A stretch of DNA of 64,000 nt from Myxococcales bacterium (GTDB lineage Bacteria > Myxococcota_A > Polyangia > Palsa-1104 > JAEUJZ01), in assembly GCA_016794505.1 (NCBI GenBank), contig JAEUJZ010000001.1:1-64000 (forward strand), given 5' to 3'. Each line of letters opens with the position of its first letter. The first letter of the stretch is position 1. Made by a program: the position numbers and the translations under genes. Below the pieces are notes generated by a model. That model made no database searches and was not told where the DNA came from. It saw only the letters and a list, made by a program, of their open reading frames with translations. Below are positions 8,560-17,221 of this stretch, piece after piece.

Positions 8560-10218
8560 CTACTTGCGGCCGAGCTCTGCCAGCACGCGCGCCCGCCACG
8601 CACGCGGCAGGCCATAGTTCGGGTTCAGCTCTAGCGCGCGATCGAAGCAGCGCACAGCCTGATCAGGCTGCTCGGCGTGGTAATAGCAGATCCCCATATT
8701 CCCGTAGGTGACCGGATGGTCGCCGAACAAGCGCAGCGAGTGCTCGTTGAAGGCAATGGCCTCGCGCGGGCGACGCAGCGCCAGAAGGACGCGCGCTACT
8801 TCAAACGGGAAGTCGCGGCCCAGCGGCGTAAAGTTCTCCCAGCAGCGATGCAGCGCCGTTGACAGCTCGGCTCGCATGGTGTCGCTCGCGCTTGGCGACT
8901 GCTCAAGCAGCTCGCGGCCATAGTCAAAGACAACGTTGGGATCGAACTGGCTCAAGCGCATCAGGCCCAGGATCTGTTCCAGCGACGCGTTGGCCGTGTG
9001 CTGCCGCACCTGCGAGCACAGCGTATAGAAGTCATAGGGACCGAACGTGTCGACGGTCTCGTTGAACAAAAGCAGCGTGTCGCGGAACTGCTCTGGCGCC
9101 GCCCCCAGGATCACGGCCGCCGTCTTCAAGTTGATCTGTCGCTGCGCCGTCGCTGCGCTCAGCACGGTTGGCGCGCGACCCTGTTCTGCCATGGACAGCG
9201 TCAGACCCTGCACGATGGCGTGGTAGTTCACCATCATCGACAAGCTGCCGTGAAACTGAATGTGCTGCGTGCTCAAAAAGAACAGCTCGTCTTCGTGTGT
9301 GTAGCCCTTGTCCGACGACACAAGCAGCATGCGCCCGTTGGCCATGGCCTGCAGGCGGTTCAAGCCGCGCAGGCTGCCCGTCGGCAGCGCAATCGTTGTA
9401 TCGGCCAGCCGCTCGCGATAAAGCGCCAGCAGCTTCGTGAGGTAGCTCTCGGGATAGTAGTTGTCGACGTCGGCCGGGCGCTGATCGTACGACAGCGAGA
9501 ACTGCGACATGATCTCGGGGTTGCTGAGATCCGGGGCCTCGGCCGAGGAATGGCGCGTGGTGACTCGCACCTCGTGAATATTGCCGCCCTCGACGCGAAA
9601 CAGGTCCTGCGTGACCGTGTCGAAGATGTAGTTGGCAAAGACGATCAGCGGATTATCCAGCTGACCTTGGCCGAGCACTTGGCCGCTGCGAACCAGCTTG
9701 ATGCTGCTGTCTTTTTCCATGTCGAACAGGCCGAAGTCCAGCCGCCCAGCGTCGACAAACGGCTTAAACGCCGGCTGCGCCGCCCAGGCGCGCAGGTTGC
9801 TCTGCGTAAAGTCGGTCATCACGTAGCGCACTTGCAGCCCGCGCAGCGACGACGCATCCAGCAGGGCAAAGAACTTCTTCAGAAACAGAAACGAAAAGCG
9901 CCCGTGCCCTGACGCCAGCTCGACGATGTAGATCGGCTTGCTGGTGTCGAGCGCGATGCCGCCTTTGCCTTCGGCATCGCTGTGTCCGGTGACGGCCTCG
10001 CGCAAAAAGGACAGCACAAGCTGCGCATAGGCTGAAGCGATGTATGGGTTGCTGGTCACATACGAAGGCACCGGCCCGTTGTCCCAGGCGCCAAGGCCTC
10101 GCTCGTCATAGAACCGACGCTGTAGATCCCAAAGCAACGACTCAGAGAGCCGTTTCTTTTCCTCAAGCAAAAATCCGCTGGCCTGCGCTGTGCTGTCTGT
10201 AGCTGGGCTTGCGCTCAT
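8560..10218 (-). CDS. MidA-like SAM-dependent methyltransferase with C-terminal TPR-like repeats
   Basis: The N-terminal ~380 residues resemble the MidA/NDUFAF7 family. There is a SAM-binding motif I (YIVELASGHGRFSF) and, further on, the segment FANYIFDTVTQDLFRV, equivalent to the SNEFFDALP region of MidA proteins. NDUFAF7 methylates an arginine of respiratory complex I; the bacterial substrate is unknown. The C-terminal part holds helical pairs of the tetratricopeptide type (YGNMGICYYHAEQPDQAVRCF), usually protein-binding. I set the start at 10218 because GGAAG lies just upstream; the open frame continues about 120 codons upstream, but that part looks non-coding and runs into the divergent holB gene. 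The giant repeat protein follows on the same strand. Confidence 0.65.
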   Translation of the reverse strand: MSASPATDSTAQASGFLLEEKKRLSESLLWDLQRRFYDERGLGAWDNGPVPSYVTSNPYIASAYAQLVLSFLREAVTGHSDAEGKGGIALDTSKPIYIVELASGHGRFSFLFLKKFFALLDASSLRGLQVRYVMTDFTQSNLRAWAAQPAFKPFVDAGRLDFGLFDMEKDSSIKLVRSGQVLGQGQLDNPLIVFANYIFDTVTQDLFRVEGGNIHEVRVTTRHSSAEAPDLSNPEIMSQFSLSYDQRPADVDNYYPESYLTKLLALYRERLADTTIALPTGSLRGLNRLQAMANGRMLLVSSDKGYTHEDELFFLSTQHIQFHGSLSMMVNYHAIVQGLTLSMAEQGRAPTVLSAATAQRQINLKTAAVILGAAPEQFRDTLLLFNETVDTFGPYDFYTLCSQVRQHTANASLEQILGLMRLSQFDPNVVFDYGRELLEQSPSASDTMRAELSTALHRCWENFTPLGRDFPFEVARVLLALRRPREAIAFNEHSLRLFGDHPVTYGNMGICYYHAEQPDQAVRCFDRALELNPNYGLPRAWRARVLAELGRK

Positions 10219-10450
10219 CTGATCTTCCGTCTCGATTGGGTGGCCGGTTTCGACGCGAACGCTCCAGCCGGGGCAGGCTTGGTGGGGTACACACCACGCG
10301 GACGCCACGCCCTGCAACTGGCTGTGTGCAATGGGAAATTCGCGCCCGCGCTCATCTTCGCATAGCGCGTGCAAGGTACGCAGCTGCAAAATTTTCCTGC
10401 CTCGCCGCAGCGCAGTCGGTCTATGCTGCCGACCTCGTCTGAAACCCGTC

Positions 10451-11626
10451 ATGGCCCGCGAACGAAATACGTCCGAGTCGCCAGCGCAAAAGGGCGGTGC
10501 CCCGTCGCACACAGCGGGCAGCGATGGCGCCGGATCAAAAGCGGGCTTCGCCGCCCCGACTGCGGGTCTGTCTGACATCTTGGGGCAACCGGCTGTGACT
10601 CAGGCGCTCTGCGATGCGCTTTTGCATGGCCGTGTCCACCACGCGTATCTCTTTGACGGCCCCGAAGGTACCGGCAAAGCCAGCTGTGCTCGTGCGCTTT
10701 TCGCGGCCCTAAACTGCCTGCAGCCCCCGACGCTGGGAGGAGCCTGCGGGACCTGCGAGTCCTGTTACAAGCTCGCCTCCGGCAGTCATCCTGACTTGAT
10801 CCCGTTTGACATGTCGCTATCTGGCCTCGCCGACGAGGTCGACCGCCTGATCAAGCGGCTGCAGTTTCCGCCGTATGAAGGCCGAGCGCAGATGGTCATC
10901 TTGGATCCTGCCGATCTGCTCGCCATGCCGACCGCCGTGACGGCCGCCAATCGCCTGCTAAAGACCCTGGAAGAGCCGCGAGCCAATACGCACTTGGTGC
11001 TGGTCACTACGTCGGCGAGCAGCTTGCTTCCGACGCTGCGCTCGCGCTGTCAGCGCCTGCGTTTTGTGCCACTGTCCGACGATCTTTTGCGCGATCTTCT
11101 GCGGCGCGACGCCGAGGCTACCTTGAGCGATCCGGCGACCGTCGCCGAGGGCGCAGGGCCCAGCGCTGCAGATCTCGATGCCGCGATCCAGCTTGCTCAA
11201 GGCAGCATCGGTGCCGCTCGACGGGCTCTCGCCGATCGCGAGCGCCTGCAGCACAATGCCGAGACCGCACAAGCTCTGCTTGCGGCAGCTCGCAGCGGGC
11301 GGGCGACACAGCTTGTCGAGGCAGCCAGCAGCGTCGGTTCGGATCGCGAGCAGGCAAACGAGATCCTCGAACACCTGTGGCTGCTGTTTCACCGCGATCT
11401 GCGCCGCGCTGTGCAGGAACAACGCGCCACCGCGTCGCAGGAAAGCCTGATTGCGGCCCTGCGTGCGACCCGCAGCGCCCAGCAAGCGATTCGCGGCTAT
11501 ACCGCGGCCCCCCTCGCCGTCGAGCGCATGCTGCGCCACATCGCAGAGACGCTGCCCGAGCACCGCCGAAAGCCCGTCGGATCGCGACCCAGCCCGACGC
11601 CAGGAACTTCTCGCCATGTCCGCTAA
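10451..11626 (+). CDS. holB: DNA polymerase III clamp-loader subunit delta'
   Basis: This AAA+ subunit of the clamp loader helps open the sliding clamp onto primed DNA. The 391-residue product has the zinc knuckle C89, C99, C102, C105, a P-loop-like GPEGTGKA at 70-77 in which the usual final Ser/Thr is Ala, the segment LLKTLEEP, and an SRC motif (TLRSRCQRL). Delta' subunits often have a non-functional P-loop, and there is no long C-terminal domain as in DnaX, so HolB fits better than tau/gamma. The start at 10451 is chosen because the conserved domain follows ~40 residues later; earlier in-frame starts overlap the promoter region of the minus-strand gene. It overlaps ricT by 11 bases. Confidence 0.88.
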   Translation: MARERNTSESPAQKGGAPSHTAGSDGAGSKAGFAAPTAGLSDILGQPAVTQALCDALLHGRVHHAYLFDGPEGTGKASCARALFAALNCLQPPTLGGACGTCESCYKLASGSHPDLIPFDMSLSGLADEVDRLIKRLQFPPYEGRAQMVILDPADLLAMPTAVTAANRLLKTLEEPRANTHLVLVTTSASSLLPTLRSRCQRLRFVPLSDDLLRDLLRRDAEATLSDPATVAEGAGPSAADLDAAIQLAQGSIGAARRALADRERLQHNAETAQALLAAARSGRATQLVEAASSVGSDREQANEILEHLWLLFHRDLRRAVQEQRATASQESLIAALRATRSAQQAIRGYTAAPLAVERMLRHIAETLPEHRRKPVGSRPSPTPGTSRHVR

Positions 11627-13706
11627 CGACTCACAGAATCCACCCACCGGGCTGGGACCGCCTGGGCCCTCTTTACCGGGTGGATCGTCGCCCCGCATCG
11701 GCCCGCCGGTCGGCTCCGCCAGCAGCAGCCCCGGCGGCAGTCAACGGTCAACCCCAGCGCAGAGTCCACCGCGCGAAGCCCGCGCCCTGCGCAGTCCCTC
11801 GTCGCGCCCCGATGGCATGCCGGCCCTGCGCGAGGGGGGCGAGCGTCGTCGTCGCCGAGGCCGAGGCGGCGGTGGCGGTGGTGGCGCAGCGCTGCCGACT
11901 GCCGGAGGCTCGGTTCCTCCGCTCGCAGCCGGCTCGCTTCCTCTCACAGCGCCGGCTCTTTCTGGGCCTCGTCCGTCGAGTGGTTCGGGTGCGGGTGAGC
12001 GGCCTCGCGACGCTCGCAGCGGTCGTCCCCGCGAGGGCCAGCCGCGCAGTCGCCCCGATTCCAAAGAGGGCCGCAACCCCGCGGCACAGCCTGGCGGACC
12101 GCGATCTGCTTCTGGCGATGGGCGCCCCCCCCGCAGCGACGGCAGGGCTGACGCACGCCCGCAGCCAGCGCGAGCGGATTCTCGTCCCGACGCCCGTCCG
12201 GCTGGACGCGGAGAAGGCCGTGGCGACGCGCGAGCCATGCCGCGACCCGAGGGTCGTCCCGCCCCACGCGGCGAAGGCAAGCCGGGCAGTCGCGACGCAG
12301 GGCGTCCGACGCAGCGGGGCGACGCTCGACCCGAGGCGCGTGGGGGGCGAGGACCGCAGCGCGCCAACGAGCGTGCGCCATCTTCGGCTCCCCGCCCGGC
12401 GGGAAGTGCCGACAGCCCGCGCCCCGACCGCAGCGAAGCCGCCGGATCTTCGCGCAGCGAGTCCGCTCGCACGCCCGCGCGACGGCCTGAGCGTCCTCCT
12501 GGAAGCACGCGCACCCCGCTTGCCTTCCCCAGCGACGAAGACACCGCCGCGGGCGAGTCCGGATTTCCCGATTCCCCGTCGCCGTTTTTCTCGCCGGCTC
12601 AGCGCCCCATGGGCAGCGCCACGGCCCCAGCGGACGATCCCTGGCTGCGCTCCAACGAAGCCGACGCCCAGGCGGACGCCGCCGAGCCACCGCCGGTTAT
12701 CAAGGTTCGTGCCCTCGATTTTCCCTTACTTGCAGAGCGATCGATACGCAGCTTTGACGTCTGTCTGGTCCGCCTGCGCTCGACGTCGCTGCCTCGCGAG
12801 TATGAGTGCCGCGGTGAGAGCTATGCCCCAGGCGACTTTGTCCTCGTCGATACGCAGCGTGGGCCCCGCGTCGGTCAGGTGATCGTCGGGACGCGCCGCA
12901 AGCCGCTCTTGGCCACTCCGCGCCGGACCCTGCGACGCGCCCGCCCGGATGAACTTGCTGAGCGCGATCGCCAGTCCACCGCCGAGCAGGACGCGCACCG
13001 CTTCTGCAAGGAGCGGGTCCGCGCTCGTCAGCTTCCCATGAAGCTCGTCCATACCGACTTGGTGCCGGGCCAAAAGGCTACGTTCTTCTTCGCCTGCGAG
13101 GACCGCGTCGAGGTGCGCGATCTCGTTCGCGATCTGACCCAGCAGCTTCACGTGCGCATCGAGCTGCGACAGATGGGCGCCCGCGACGGAGCCAAGCTGG
13201 TTGGCGGCATTGGTTCCTGCGGTCGCGAGCTGTGCTGCACGACCTTCCTGCCCGCCTTTCAGCCTGTCTCGATCCGCATGGCCAAGGATCAAGGCATGGT
13301 GCTAAACCCCGGCAAGCTGGCCGGCCAGTGCGGCCGTCTGAAGTGCTGCTTGATCTATGAGCACCACATGTACAAAGAGATGGGCAAGGGCCTACCCAAG
13401 GTGGGCAAGCGCGTCCACACGCCGCTGGGCATCGGTCGCGTGCTCGACTTGGACATCCTGCGCCAGCGCGTGCGCGTTCAGCTTCCTGAAGGGGTGCCCC
13501 AGGTCTTTTCTGGCAGTGAGGTCCGCCCCTTGCACGCCGTCGATCCGCACGGCGCCTCGGCAGCCGACGATGCGCCCGATGCCGGCGACGTCCCCGAGTC
13601 CATCCCCGAGTCCATCCCCGAGTCCATCCCCGAGTCCATCGACGATCCGACGCCCTCGCCCGTTGCCGAGACCCCCGAGGGCGGCTCGGATCTGCCGAGC
13701 CTGTAA
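11616..13706 (+). CDS. ricT: RicT-like PSP1-domain protein with a long disordered N-terminus
   Basis: The C-terminal ~300 residues match the PSP1/RicT (YaaT) family. In Bacillus subtilis RicT is part of a complex that binds Fe-S clusters and directs RNase Y processing; here the role is inferred. Two cysteine clusters are seen: C535, C540, C541 and C572, C577, C578. The first ~370 residues are low-complexity, rich in Arg, Pro, Gly, Ala and Ser with RGG-like stretches, which suggests RNA contact or phase behaviour. The tail has four PESI repeats. The ATG at 11616 lies inside the end of holB; the open frame upstream of it is out-of-phase holB sequence. The order holB-ricT is the same as in Bacillus, which supports the call. 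Confidence 0.85.
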   Translation: MSANDSQNPPTGLGPPGPSLPGGSSPRIGPPVGSASSSPGGSQRSTPAQSPPREARALRSPSSRPDGMPALREGGERRRRRGRGGGGGGGAALPTAGGSVPPLAAGSLPLTAPALSGPRPSSGSGAGERPRDARSGRPREGQPRSRPDSKEGRNPAAQPGGPRSASGDGRPPRSDGRADARPQPARADSRPDARPAGRGEGRGDARAMPRPEGRPAPRGEGKPGSRDAGRPTQRGDARPEARGGRGPQRANERAPSSAPRPAGSADSPRPDRSEAAGSSRSESARTPARRPERPPGSTRTPLAFPSDEDTAAGESGFPDSPSPFFSPAQRPMGSATAPADDPWLRSNEADAQADAAEPPPVIKVRALDFPLLAERSIRSFDVCLVRLRSTSLPREYECRGESYAPGDFVLVDTQRGPRVGQVIVGTRRKPLLATPRRTLRRARPDELAERDRQSTAEQDAHRFCKERVRARQLPMKLVHTDLVPGQKATFFFACEDRVEVRDLVRDLTQQLHVRIELRQMGARDGAKLVGGIGSCGRELCCTTFLPAFQPVSIRMAKDQGMVLNPGKLAGQCGRLKCCLIYEHHMYKEMGKGLPKVGKRVHTPLGIGRVLDLDILRQRVRVQLPEGVPQVFSGSEVRPLHAVDPHGASAADDAPDAGDVPESIPESIPESIPESIDDPTPSPVAETPEGGSDLPSL
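13592..13639. repeat. Four tandem 12-bp repeats in ricT
   Basis: The unit CCCCGAGTCCAT occurs four times without change and encodes a Pro-Glu-Ser-Ile repeat near the C-terminus of the RicT-like protein. Identical copies suggest recent slippage; the unit is a multiple of three, so copy number can change without a frameshift. Confidence 0.95.
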
Positions 13707-13721
13707 AGCGAGGCCGCAGGC

Positions 13722-14381
13722 ATGCCGTCGCCGCCGGAACGTCCACAGCGCCCCAAGCGGGTCTTGGTCTTGTCGCCGCATATCGATGACGGTGAGTTCG
13801 GCTGCGGCGGCACCATCGCCCGCCTAAGCCGCGAAGGCAACGAGGTCTATTACGCCGCGTTCAGCACCGCTGAGGCCTCGGTTCCGCCTGGCTACCCCAA
13901 GGACATCCTTGAGACCGAGGTGCGCGAGGCCACGCAGCACCTCGGCATCGCCCCCGAGCGCATCCTGATCTATCGCTATGCCGTGCGCACGCTCGGCCAG
14001 CATCGCCAAGAGATCCTGGAAGAGATGGTCCGTCTGCGACGCGATCTGCAGCCCGACATCGTCTTTTTGCCCTGCAGTCACGACCTGCACCAAGACCACC
14101 AGACCATCAGCGCCGAGGGGCTGCGCGCCTTTCGCAACGGCACGCTCCTCGGCTATGAGATGCCCCGCAACAACATCACGTTTTCGGCGCAGGCGTTTTT
14201 CGTGCTCAGCGAGGACGACCTGGCGCGAAAGATCCGCGCGCTCAAGTGCTATGAGTCGCAGAAGTTCCGCGGCTACACCGACGAGCGTTACGTGCGGGCC
14301 TTGGCTCTCACACGAGGCGTGCAGATCGACGCCAGCCTCGCGGAGGCCTTCGAAGTCCTGCGCTGGGTGTCTCCGCTCTAG
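13722..14381 (+). CDS. PIG-L family (LmbE-like) deacetylase
   Basis: PIG-L/LmbE enzymes are zinc-dependent N-deacetylases of N-acetylglucosamine-containing molecules such as GlcNAc-PI, mycothiol precursors or bacillithiol precursors. The zinc motif PHIDD is at residues 19-23, and a second His cluster HDLHQDH at 120-126. The length (219 residues) is normal for the family and no signal peptide is seen. It lies 15 bases after the RicT gene. The substrate cannot be told from sequence or context; sugar deacetylation in a surface polymer or thiol pathway is possible. Confidence 0.85.
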   Translation: MPSPPERPQRPKRVLVLSPHIDDGEFGCGGTIARLSREGNEVYYAAFSTAEASVPPGYPKDILETEVREATQHLGIAPERILIYRYAVRTLGQHRQEILEEMVRLRRDLQPDIVFLPCSHDLHQDHQTISAEGLRAFRNGTLLGYEMPRNNITFSAQAFFVLSEDDLARKIRALKCYESQKFRGYTDERYVRALALTRGVQIDASLAEAFEVLRWVSPL

Positions 14382-14490
14382 TTCGCGGCGGAGCGGAGAC
14401 AGCCGTCAAAAAACTGAGGCGGATCGACCGTGCCGCCCGGCCTGCCCGTCGCAGCGGAAGTCCACCGAGCGCGGCACTCAGCTTGCTACT

Positions 14491-15639
14491 ATGGCGATCG
14501 TCGTGTGTTCCAAGGGAATCACAGCGCACGCCTCGATGGCCCGCCCGCAGCGGGCATTCGGTCGAGCTGCGCCGCGTGCCCGGCTTTCCGCGTGTCCCGG
14601 CCTGATCGTCGCGTGGCTTGGCGTCGTTTTTCCCATGGCCGCGATGGCAGCCCCTGCCGCGACGCAGGCGAGCGAAAGCAGCCTGGGGGCTCTGCAGGTG
14701 CAGGCCGATGGGCTGCGCCGCGAGGTTGAAGCGCTGTCCAGCCGGCAGCGCCAGGCCGAGCATGCCCAGCGCCAGCGCGAGCAAGCGTCGGACAGCCTGC
14801 TCGCCGAGATCGAGCGGCTAAAAGCCCAGCCCGAAGGCGTCGCCCGCGATCTCGCCCTCAATGAAAAGCTGGCGCTGTCGCAGGCCCAAGCTGCGGTGCT
14901 GTCGCGCGAGAGTGCGGCCCTGCGATCCGGGGCGTTCCAGCTACGCGCGGCCCGGCAGCGCTTGGTGGCGCTGTGCGATCGCATCCTGCGCACCGACGAG
15001 GAATCGAGCCTCAGCGCCGGACAGCGCCTGCTATGGCTGCGCCTGCGCACGGCCCAAGTTGAAGCGCTTCTGGTCGCTAGCAAGCCCGCCGCCCCCGCAG
15101 CGGTCATTGGCTCGGCAACGGCTGCGATGACCGCAGCCGCGACGGCCTCAGAGACCGTGGACGACCCACAGGCTCTGCGCGAACAGGCAGACCTTCTGCG
15201 GGACTCGGTCGACAAGCTACGCCGCGAGCTGGACCGCTTGGCCAGCCGCAGCGAAGAGCTACGCCGCCGCGAGCGCCTGCGCGAACGAGCCAGCCGCGTC
15301 GACGAAGATCTGTTTGCCGAGCAGGCCACGGCCCGCCGCCGTGCAGGCGGATCAGCCCTGCGTGGAGCCGCCGAGATGGCTGCCCCCGCCGCTGATACCA
15401 CAGGCGGCGTGTTCAGCGCACCGCCAAGCGGCCCAAGTCAGCCTGCGGCCACGCCGCGCACCGGCCCCGATCCCTCGACGCTGGATGCGCTCTTGCGCAG
15501 CGAAGGCAGCGGCGACCCAGCCGTCAAGCAGCAAGCCCTGCAGCGCGCCCGCAGCGAGCTTGAGACCCTGGCCGCCGACCTCCTGCGCCGCGCCACCCAG
15601 CTTGAACAGCGCGCCAGCGACCTCAGCAGACAGAAGTAG
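14491..15639 (+). CDS. Exported coiled-coil protein of unknown function
   Basis: The product has a signal peptide-like hydrophobic segment (GLIVAWLGVVFPMAAMAAP) followed by long stretches of Arg/Glu/Ala/Leu/Gln heptads. These are predicted as coiled coils, with two blocks around residues 75-150 and 230-290. Between and after them are Ala/Pro-rich linkers. The last ~60 residues again look helical. No enzyme motif is present. The start may be 14491 or the internal ATG at 14536, which lies closer to the hydrophobic segment. A periplasmic scaffold or cell-wall-associated role is possible. It converges with the next gene with only 14 bases between them. Confidence 0.6.
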   Translation: MAIVVCSKGITAHASMARPQRAFGRAAPRARLSACPGLIVAWLGVVFPMAAMAAPAATQASESSLGALQVQADGLRREVEALSSRQRQAEHAQRQREQASDSLLAEIERLKAQPEGVARDLALNEKLALSQAQAAVLSRESAALRSGAFQLRAARQRLVALCDRILRTDEESSLSAGQRLLWLRLRTAQVEALLVASKPAAPAAVIGSATAAMTAAATASETVDDPQALREQADLLRDSVDKLRRELDRLASRSEELRRRERLRERASRVDEDLFAEQATARRRAGGSALRGAAEMAAPAADTTGGVFSAPPSGPSQPAATPRTGPDPSTLDALLRSEGSGDPAVKQQALQRARSELETLAADLLRRATQLEQRASDLSRQK

Positions 15640-15653
15640 CGGCCCGCGTTGAG

Positions 15654-16766
15654 CTAGTTGTTCATGGCGCCCGCCGCGATCCAGCCGCGGAGGGTGTTCA
15701 TGTCGCCCGCGCTCAGCATGCCGCCGACCGGCATCCGGCCCCCTTGGAAGCACAGGCCCATGCCCGCGCCCTGTAGCTTCCACATCAGGTAGCTCTTGTC
15801 CGGCATTCCCGGCACCACCCGCGTCTCGGCCGTGCAGACGCTGCTCATCTTGCTGACCAGCGACATGTACGACCTGGCCGCGCTGCTCAAGTCCAGCCCA
15901 TCCTGCGGCAAGGTTGCGCCGTGGCAGCTTCCACCGCCGCACGACGCGCTGAAGATCGGCTGCACCTGCCCCACCAGGCTGATGACGCCCGTCGTGGCGG
16001 TGCGCTCGATGCTGTTCGTCTCGCGATTGTTGGCGGGATCCTGCGCCCGCACGACAAAGGCATACGCCGTCTGTGCATCCAGGCCCGTGACCGTGACACT
16101 GGTCGCGCCCGGCGGGCTCAGCAGGCTCGGCGTATTGAAGTCAAAGCTGCCCGTCATCTTGCGCGCAAAGACCGCATAGCGAAGCTGGCTCTGCGCCGCC
16201 ATGTCATCGCTGCCCGCGTTCCAGCCCAGCGTCACGGTGTTGCCCGTGGCCGCCGCCGTCATCACCCCGCCAAAGGTCGGCGCCATCGTATCGGGAATCT
16301 GCAGCGTCGTCGCGCTGCGCTCGGTCAGGTTGCGGTCGACGTTGCCCGCTTCGTCACGGGCCCGCACGACAAAGTAGTACTTGCTGGCCACATCCAGCCC
16401 CGTCACTTGGTACGTCGTCACCCCCGCGCCCGTCTGAACGCTCGGCATATTGAAGTTCTGCCGCAGCGACCCGGTCGCCATGTAAATCAGGTACGTAATC
16501 TTGGCCTGCGCCGAGGTCTCATCCTGCGCCGCCGTCCAAGCCAGATCGATCGTCGTCGTGCTCGCCGCCAGCGCCGTGTTCAGACCCGCAAAGCTCGGTG
16601 CTCGCTGATCCCCGGCGGGCTGCATATCCATGGGCCCAGGATCTGTGCCCATGCCCCCCGAGCAGGCTCCCAGCAGCGCCAGCACGGCCGCCCCCAGCCA
16701 GCGCGCCGACGGTCCCCGCGATACCGATTCATGAAGTGAAGTGTCTCGTATGATCGTGTCGTTCAT
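15654..16766 (-). CDS. Lipoprotein with two fibronectin III-like domains and a haem-type CxxxCH motif
   Basis: A lipobox ends at C35 (LALLGAC), so the protein should be anchored in a membrane. Two repeats of ~95 residues each look like fibronectin type III domains (VTGLDVASKYYFVVRARDEAGN and VTVTGLDAQTAYAFVVRA are matching edges). The last ~100 residues hold CGGGSCH, a CxxxCH variant of the c-type haem motif that is common in short extracellular cytochrome-like domains of myxobacteria and planctomycetes. Haem binding is inferred. The start is taken as the ATG at 16766 after a run of G; ATG 16769 and a TTG at 16778 are alternatives. Confidence 0.75.
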   Translation of the reverse strand: MNDTIIRDTSLHESVSRGPSARWLGAAVLALLGACSGGMGTDPGPMDMQPAGDQRAPSFAGLNTALAASTTTIDLAWTAAQDETSAQAKITYLIYMATGSLRQNFNMPSVQTGAGVTTYQVTGLDVASKYYFVVRARDEAGNVDRNLTERSATTLQIPDTMAPTFGGVMTAAATGNTVTLGWNAGSDDMAAQSQLRYAVFARKMTGSFDFNTPSLLSPPGATSVTVTGLDAQTAYAFVVRAQDPANNRETNSIERTATTGVISLVGQVQPIFSASCGGGSCHGATLPQDGLDLSSAARSYMSLVSKMSSVCTAETRVVPGMPDKSYLMWKLQGAGMGLCFQGGRMPVGGMLSAGDMNTLRGWIAAGAMNN

Positions 16767-16899
16767 CATTCCCCCCAAGCCGAAACTGTACCGCGGATCC
16801 AGTGTGAAGCTCTCGCGTCGCCACCGGCATCTACGCTACGGTGTCATGAGCTCTCTGCGAGCCCCAGCCTGATCCCCCATCCCAAAACGGAGACCCACC

Positions 16900-17118
16900 A
16901 TGCACGTCGTGATCAAGTACTGCCTGATGTGAAGCTACAAACCACGGGCTGCGAGTCTCGCGGCCGATATTGAGCAGGAAACCGGTGTTGTGCCCGTCCT
17001 AGAGGTCGGAGGCAAAGGCCAGTTTGACGTCATCGTCGACGGCAAGCTTCTGTATTCCAAGCAGCAGATGGGCCGCTTTCCTGAGTCCAAAGAGATCCTC
17101 GACAAGCTCCCCGAGTAG
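16900..17118 (+). CDS. SelW/Rdx-family selenoprotein with in-frame UGA (Sec)
   Basis: Reading through a TGA at 16930-16932 gives a 72-residue protein starting MHVVIKYCLM-U-SYKPRA. This is the redox motif CxxU of the SelT/SelW/SelH (Rdx) family, a thioredoxin-like fold. The rest also fits the family: LAADIEQETGVVP, GGKGQFDVIVDGKLL and SKQQMGRFPE. The homologous position is Cys or Sec, so UGA here most likely encodes selenocysteine. GGAG sits 7 bases before the ATG. A SECIS-like hairpin starts 14 bases after the UGA. Standard gene finders would miss this gene or call it a pseudogene. The role is probably redox regulation with a thiol partner. The selA, selB, selC and selD genes are not in the window. 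Confidence 0.9.
16947..16965 (+). promoter_or_regulatory. Putative bacterial SECIS element
   Basis: Just after the UGA, GGCTGCGA pairs with TCGCGGCC (8 bp, one G-U pair) around the loop GTC. The loop starts with G and lies 22 bases after the UGA. Known bacterial SECIS hairpins have a small loop with an early G, at a distance of about 16-37 bases from the UGA. The element lies within the coding sequence, as expected in bacteria. Confidence 0.75.
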
Positions 17119-17156
17119 GCCGCGTTTCCAGGCCGCGGTTTCAGGCCGCGGCTTCA
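17118..17156. repeat. Three tandem 13-bp repeats downstream of the selenoprotein gene
   Basis: Three units of the type GGCCGCGGTTTCA follow each other at 17118, 17131 and 17144, beginning on the last base of the stop codon. GCCGCGG and CCGCGGC in adjacent units can form a 7-bp stem with a 7-base loop. It could act as a terminator, but no T run follows. Confidence 0.6.
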
Positions 17157-17221
17157 GGCATGGTTCCCAGACCACGTGCGGAATTGCAACGCAGGTCCAG
17201 CGATGGTGATAGCCTCTGCCT

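Noticed and set aside
10219..10578. N-terminal extension of the MidA-like protein
   Set aside because: It reaches into the holB coding region, lacks conservation signals, and a better ribosome site precedes the ATG at 10218.
13978..14490. Upstream extension of the coiled-coil protein through the PIG-L gene
   Set aside because: It is the shifted frame of the PIG-L deacetylase gene; the exported protein starts at 14491 or 14536.
16900..16932. Pseudogene or 10-codon micro-ORF ending at the TGA
   Set aside because: The family motif continues in the same frame after the TGA with good conservation, a Sec position and a SECIS-like hairpin, so a true stop is unlikely.
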